DNA of 24,497 nt from Larix sibirica. Taxonomy: Eukaryota; Streptophyta; Pinopsida; Pinales; Pinaceae. This document shows, one piece after another, positions 19,603-24,497 of this stretch. Numbering within the stretch: position 1 is the first letter of the stretch; each line of letters opens with the position of its first letter. Below the pieces are notes generated by a model, which was not told where the DNA came from, did not search any database, and was given only the letters and a program-made list of their open reading frames with translations. The stretch spans positions 18,184 to 42,680 of the forward strand of contig NWUY0300109756.1 in the NCBI GenBank assembly GCA_004151065.3, written 5' to 3'. A program made the translations under genes and the position numbers.

Positions 19603-21552
19603 ATGGCAGCTCATCAACATCTCACCTCGTCCTTTTCTCCTCTGCTACTTCCTCTTTGCACTCAACAAACGTCCTGCAACACTGCTTCTGTCCGCTGTAT
19701 TGGGTCTTTTTCGTTTAGTTACTGCACAAATGGAATAAAAAAGAACTACGGAGTTTGTAGGTGTAGGTGTAGAAGTCGGAGTAGCCTTGCTTCCGACCTC
19801 CGGAATGAGAGAAGATCATTCCCCACAAAGTCCAAAATAAAAAACTCGAATGAGACTCTTATGGAATCCCAGCATTCGGAGACAAATGGATTTGAAGAAC
19901 CGAAAGAAATGCACTCCTACTCCTTCACAGTCTCATCATCCCATAAATACCAAACAAATGGGATGCTCCTGCCCCACGTCTCTCCTCTAGAAGATTCCGT
20001 CACTCCAAATAATCTGGTAGGGGATTTGGAATTGGAAGAAGCCTCTAACAATAAACTGCTACATAAACTGTGTAAATCAGGTAGAATAGCAGAAGCTTTT
20101 AATCTTCTTGAGCAAATGGTGGAAAAACACCACATTCCCAATTCTTTAACTTGCAGATATCTCATTGCTACCCTATGCAAAGTGGGCAGAACAAATAAAG
20201 CCAGCAAAGTATTGGATTTGCTGGTGATATCTGGGTGTGTTCCTGAACTTATAGCATATAATGTCTTGATTAATGGGTTAAGCAAAAAAGGGCAGATGGA
20301 ACGTGCAATAAAGTATTTTAATGAGATGCGGGCAAATGGGTGCCCTCCTGATGTAGTTACATATAATACAGTGTTGAGAGGTCTCTGCCATCAAGGTAAA
20401 TTGGACATCGCGTTGGAGGTTCTCAATCAACAGTTACAGAATGGCTGCCTGCCTAATGTTGTTACTTATACTATATTGCTAGAAGCAACCTGTAAGGATA
20501 GTGGAGTGGATGAGGCTGTGAGACTCTTGAATGAGATGGTGAGTATGGGCTGTGTTCCTAATGTGGTTACATACAATGTTGTGATTAATGGATTCTCTAA
20601 AGAAACTAGATTGGACGAAGCAATAGCATTTCTTAATGATATGCCATCAAAGGGGTGCCAGCCAAATGTGATTAGTCACAACACTCTTTTGCAAGGTCTA
20701 TGCAGTGCCAGGAGATGGGAGGATGCAGAAAAGCTTTTATCTGACATGGGCAAGAGAGGATGCTCTGCTAACGTTGTCACTTACAACATCCTCATCAATT
20801 TCCTTTGCCAAGAAGGGTACTTAATTGAGGCAATCGATGTTTTGCAGGAGATGATGGTGAAGGGTTGTAAACCTGATTCGTTTTCCTACCACCCAATCAT
20901 CAATAGGTTCTGTAAAGAGGGAAAGACGGATGATGCAATTGAGTGCCTATATGAGATGGTTTCCAAAGGCTGTTTCCCTGACATGGTCACCTATAATACT
21001 TTGATAACAGCTCTCTGCAAGGATGGGAAGGTGGACCAAGCTGTAGATATCCTTAACTGCCTAGGAGTTCAGGGTTCTCTACCTCTACTTTCTGCTTACA
21101 ATACAGTGCTTGAATGGATCTCAAAGAATAGCAGTTTAAAGAAAGCATTTGAGGTTCTAGATGCATTGGTCAGGAAAGGCCTTACTCCTGATGCTATTAC
21201 TTATGCATCAATGTTAGAGGGTCTCTGCAGAGAAGGAATGGTGGACGATGCACTGGAGCTGCTAGGTTTTATGGAAGATAAATCATATAAGCCTAATGTG
21301 GCAACTTACAATGCCTTGATTTTTGCCTCATGTAAGGCGCACATGACACATCTGGCTATTGACGTCTTGGGTAATATGGTGGCAAAAGGGTGTAAACCCA
21401 ATGAAACAACTTACATCACACTGCTTAAGGGTATTGCCTATGAAGGCAAAGTGAATCAGGCTGCGGAGCTGCTGAATGAGTTGGTTGCTAGAGGAGTTGT
21501 TACTTGTAGTTCTATCCAAGGTACAACCCAGCAAAATGTGTGGGTGGAATAG
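19603..21552 (+). CDS. P-class PPR protein, probably plastid-targeted
   Basis: This intact 649-residue gene has no intron in its coding part. PPR proteins bind organellar RNA in a base-specific way, guiding stability, processing, splicing or translation. The first 64 residues have no Asp or Glu and are rich in Ser, Thr, Arg and Cys, as in a plastid transit peptide (mitochondrial targeting cannot be excluded). Residues 146-635 form 14 PPR motifs, each exactly 35 residues, with V-T-Y-N-x-L-I and G-C-x-P-(N/D) signatures. A short tail follows with no E, DYW, SMR or other domain, so it is P class. It strongly resembles Arabidopsis At1g09900 as I recall it, including the closing KGCKPNET and AYEGK blocks. 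An in-frame TAA at 19597-19599 and a good context (AAAAAATGG) fix the start. No AATAAA occurs within 1 kb downstream. Confidence 0.95.
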   Translation: MAAHQHLTSSFSPLLLPLCTQQTSCNTASVRCIGSFSFSYCTNGIKKNYGVCRCRCRSRSSLASDLRNERRSFPTKSKIKNSNETLMESQHSETNGFEEPKEMHSYSFTVSSSHKYQTNGMLLPHVSPLEDSVTPNNLVGDLELEEASNNKLLHKLCKSGRIAEAFNLLEQMVEKHHIPNSLTCRYLIATLCKVGRTNKASKVLDLLVISGCVPELIAYNVLINGLSKKGQMERAIKYFNEMRANGCPPDVVTYNTVLRGLCHQGKLDIALEVLNQQLQNGCLPNVVTYTILLEATCKDSGVDEAVRLLNEMVSMGCVPNVVTYNVVINGFSKETRLDEAIAFLNDMPSKGCQPNVISHNTLLQGLCSARRWEDAEKLLSDMGKRGCSANVVTYNILINFLCQEGYLIEAIDVLQEMMVKGCKPDSFSYHPIINRFCKEGKTDDAIECLYEMVSKGCFPDMVTYNTLITALCKDGKVDQAVDILNCLGVQGSLPLLSAYNTVLEWISKNSSLKKAFEVLDALVRKGLTPDAITYASMLEGLCREGMVDDALELLGFMEDKSYKPNVATYNALIFASCKAHMTHLAIDVLGNMVAKGCKPNETTYITLLKGIAYEGKVNQAAELLNELVARGVVTCSSIQGTTQQNVWVE

Positions 21553-23328
21553 TTGCCTTTAAGGGTCCTTCCATAGGGCATAGACACGGCCTGCTTATCT
21601 CTACAGGGTTCATAAAACAAGCTTTAAAATGCTTGTGAAACCCTAAGATGCTTTACCAGAGCTTTCAAGTTGTGTATACTTTGGCATATTTATGTTATGT
21701 GACCTGGGTTAAGATTCACAAGGGAATGCATTGTAAAGTGAACCCTGCAGAGTGGGTTTTGCTGGCATTCTTTTATTCTCAAATTAATTGCTGGAAAGCG
21801 ATGACAACCAGAATTGCAGGATGAAATTTTGCTGGGCAAGCAGTTGGTAAAGAGGTGGGTTAATTTATGTTTCAAGATATGTAATGATGAACTCCATGTG
21901 CAAGGCATGAAGCTAGATTCAGATTCATTTAGAAAATTTCAAGCGAGGTTCACAAGGAACTCATACTATTGCAATTCCAACTCATTTTAGAGAGGAAAAA
22001 TGTAGTAATGCTTATCTAGCTGTCAAAAAATGCGTTACTCCTAGGAGAGTTTTAAACTATTAGAACATTTAATGTTCACAAATTTAATACTTTTTGGCAT
22101 CCTCTGGCAGGAAACCCATTTTGTAAAGGTTTTGAATTGTTTTTTCCACAAAAATATTTTAGTATTTCTATAATTGTAAGTGCAAAATCTGCTTCAAGTT
22201 TGAAAGTTTTATTATTTCAAATTGAGAAGCAGGGCCTTTGAAATAAGCAAAAGTTTTTGCTTACGTAAAGAAATATAGTATGCACTTCAGGCAGAGAAAG
22301 CGTCTCATTTTATGAGGAATAATATGTATGCTTGGGAATAATTTTTTATCTGTCTTCATGCTTCTAGGATTAGGTTAGCATTGTATGTTTTTTCTTTGTA
22401 ATCCTCATTTTAGATTTGTTTGAAACAATACTGTTCTGGCAGGCAGATACATCGTTCTCATTTTTCTGCCAAACATGAAAATCACTGTAGGGAAGATTCA
22501 GTAAAACTTAGGTTTTGAATTGCAAGCCTTAGTTCCATTCAAACTTAGTAAATCTTCACAAAGTGAGGCAACATTTGGCTGAGACATTCACTTTTGGTTG
22601 ATTTAGAAAGTTATGCAGCATAAATATACTATATAACATAGAAGAAATTTATGCTATTTTAGTGCCTTTAGAGGGAGAACATAGCAGACCTGGCAATTGC
22701 AACAAAAGGCAAGGGTCAAGTCTGATTGCATTCACAATATATATAAGTTATTGGGATACGGAAATGGATTTGCTAGATTTTTGAAAAGTAACGATTCAGA
22801 TATGGCGGAGAAATGTCAAGAACAAAAAATATAATAATACTTTTTAAATTTTTAAAAAACATATTCAGAGTTGAGAATCACAACATTAGAACTGAAATCA
22901 TTAGATTTAATGCTTGACTGGGTTTCTTATTTTAACGTTTTTTATATTTGACAAGATAGTTCACAATATCAATTGTTGTATTGGTTAGAGGGCATTTGAC
23001 ATTATCTCAAACATGAAAAGTTTTTATCTAAATGAAGAAAAGTTGGCAGATTGAGGTTCCTAGAATGCCATTCACAAATGAATGATGGCACGAAGAGTGT
23101 AGGCACAGTTGCCTTTGCTTGTGCTTCTTCCAAAAAACTGGAGCAATAATCCAATAAATTAAAAACTATGTTTTTGCTAGCATACCAATGGAGAACATAT
23201 AAGAGAAGAACACACTCAGGCAAGCAAGCAGTGGAACCAGTCTAAGAACAGATCCATAACTTTACTTGAAAATATAATTGCAGGCATTTATGCAGACACT
23301 TATGAGAAATATCAAATACCTGTAGGTC
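21553..23328. other. 3' UTR and downstream flank; no second gene
   Basis: The first several hundred bases are probably the 3' UTR of the PPR gene. U-rich and TTGTAA-type sequences occur near 22170-22200 and 22390-22400, but no AATAAA appears before about 23150, so the poly(A) site cannot be placed. The rest is AT-rich without a supported gene. Short minus-strand open frames at 21690-21908 and 23002-23223 show no motif. Confidence 0.6.
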
Positions 23329-23416
23329 TAAGATTGTCAGTCCTAGGTGTAAAAGTCTAAGACTGTCAGTTGTATGCTCGATGCTGACTGCTCACTGCCC
23401 AGTGTAAGACTGTCAG
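23329..23416. repeat. Three short direct repeats, TAAGA(C/T)TGTCAG
   Basis: The 12-mer occurs at 23329-23340 (TAAGATTGTCAG), 23358-23369 and 23405-23416 (TAAGACTGTCAG twice). Copies 2 and 3 are identical and are spaced 29 and 47 bases along the series. Nearby, from 23386 to 23560, there are related ATGCTxACTGCTCA-like and CTCACTGCC words. The set looks like a small decayed minisatellite. Confidence 0.55.
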
Positions 23417-23713
23417 CTGTTACTATTTAGAATTTAAGGAATAACAGCAGGTCTGTAAGTGGAGTCTTCTGAAGTGATTTCCTCTTGAATAGATAGCCCA
23501 ATGCTCACTGCCGCTATGTTTCTACGCCCTGCTCTCACCCGATGCTTACTGCTCAGTCAGATGCCACGTTCTCATTAAAATGGCTCATGTTCACGGTTCT
23601 GGCATCTTAAGTAGGGCAGGGGGTTTAGAGTTTTAACAAGTGTCAAAAACCTAATTTAAAAACAAAGATTCTAAAACTAGATTGATCCATGCATGGTGGG
23701 TCTGGTTGTCACG

Positions 23714-23847
23714 GGATCGGCCTCCTATTCACGGGATCCATTTCCAGCTAGGTAGGATCTGTTTGGTAGGCGGATCCTTCATGAATCTTGGTGGATCCAG
23801 ATCTGAAATGCGGATCTGTGGATCCAGCAACAAGACCCCATGGATCT
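23714..23847. repeat. About 20-base periodic GGATC repeat
   Basis: GGATC(C/T/G) occurs at 23714, 23734, 23755, 23772, 23793, 23812, 23820 and 23842. The intervals are 20, 21, 17, 21, 19, 8 and 22 bases. The sequence between copies is only loosely conserved (TGGT, GGTAGG, CATGG-like pieces). This is a clear departure from the AT-rich surroundings and reads as an old short-period tandem repeat. Confidence 0.6.
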
Positions 23848-24497
23848 GGTAACATAGCAACAAATTGAATATCTCTGCCAATTGATGGGTCATCAAATAT
23901 GCTTCTTGAGATTGTTACAAAATGCCCAAGACCTTTAGAGCCGTCCTATTACGTTATTACACTGATTTGGACTATAGGGTTAACTTTGTTAAGGTATGTT
24001 ATTTTGATTCAGATGTTTCAATCATATATTTCATTTGGTGTGCTTTCAATATCTATGATAGCTATTTCAAACCATAAAATCTGCATCCATGATGCTTGCT
24101 ATAGCGTGTCGGAGTCCTTAAAATGGCCAGACACACTAGCTGCCAACCTGTGTTCAGTATTATAGAAGAGATAAAATCAGATAAGTTGAATCATAGTCTA
24201 TTGTAAGTCTGGCATGCTTAGCTGCTACAACGTCTAGGCTTTACAAAATGAAATTGACAGTTTTTTTGCAGCTGTTCCTTTTGCATGAGATAGCCTCTGG
24301 CTTGTTGCATGGAGATGTGTTTTCTACAGCCCGGTATGATGGAGATGTGCAATTCCTTCCATGCTTAACATGGAGCTGACATGTGACACTTAAAAAAACA
24401 TTAAAAACAAAAAAAAATTTCAATGTTGACCTTAAATACAATATTTCAATCTCTCTCTTACACAGAATATTTTGAATCTTGATATCAACTTAATGTA
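23848..24497. other. No gene seen at the right edge
   Basis: This stretch is AT-rich. An 88-codon open frame at 23899-24165 begins at an in-frame ATG and has hydrophobic content but no recognisable motif, so I do not call it. A short GATGGAGATGTG-like duplication occurs near 24310-24350 and an A-rich run near 24390-24420. Confidence 0.5.

Noticed and set aside
19451-19738. 95-codon open frame starting MNPNPNPS upstream of and overlapping the PPR start
   Set aside because: Weak start context, no motif, and its start falls inside a candidate leader intron. Treated as a possible regulatory upstream frame, not a protein gene.
23899-24165. 88-codon plus-strand open frame near the right edge
   Set aside because: Starts with ATG but has no motif; codon content matches local AT-rich composition.
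1-24497. tRNA, rRNA or other structured RNA genes
   Set aside because: No tRNA-like A and B boxes in proper spacing or rRNA signature sequences were noticed. A covariance-model scan would be decisive and was not possible here.

Overview
The window looks like nuclear DNA from a seed plant with a large, repeat-rich genome. It is AT-rich and gene-poor. It holds one intact gene, several old non-LTR retrotransposon (LINE) copies full of stops and frameshifts, and stretches of simple and tandem repeats. The LINE proteins (DUF4283 and CCHC ORF1; endonuclease, reverse transcriptase, zf-RVT and RNase H ORF2) and the P-class pentatricopeptide repeat (PPR) protein are plant hallmarks. A conifer or other gymnosperm is possible, but I cannot settle the species from sequence alone.

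Layout. 1-2462: no intact gene; a faint decayed reading frame at the left edge. 2463-5095 (+): LINE A, 5' truncated at the reverse transcriptase, internally deleted, with zf-RVT and RNase H remnants, a duplicated 3' UTR and an (ATA)6 tract. 5255-10457 (+): LINE B, running from ORF1 to the end of the RT thumb region. 11187-14473 (-): a roughly 1,095-codon reading frame of an unrecognised protein, broken mostly by stop codons and only one evident frameshift, with a TATA-like box about 120 bases upstream of its ATG. 15454-16476 (+): LINE C, which starts at almost the same protein position where LINE B stops and carries zf-RVT and RNase H. 16477-18400: AT-rich DNA, including about 650 bases rich in a strand-biased GATGC motif. 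18415-19104: a 47-base minisatellite followed by a 100-base tandem duplication. 19225-21552 (+): the PPR gene with a candidate site II promoter motif and a candidate 5' UTR intron. 21553-24497: 3' flank with two small repeat clusters.

The only gene I believe is functional is the PPR gene at 19603-21552. It encodes a 649-residue protein with 14 uninterrupted 35-residue PPR motifs and a plastid-type (possibly mitochondrial) presequence, and closely resembles the Arabidopsis At1g09900 type as I remember it. The rest reads as decaying transposon DNA plus the broken minus-strand gene, which is the most interesting item because I cannot assign it to a known family and its reading frame and upstream TATA box are still readable.
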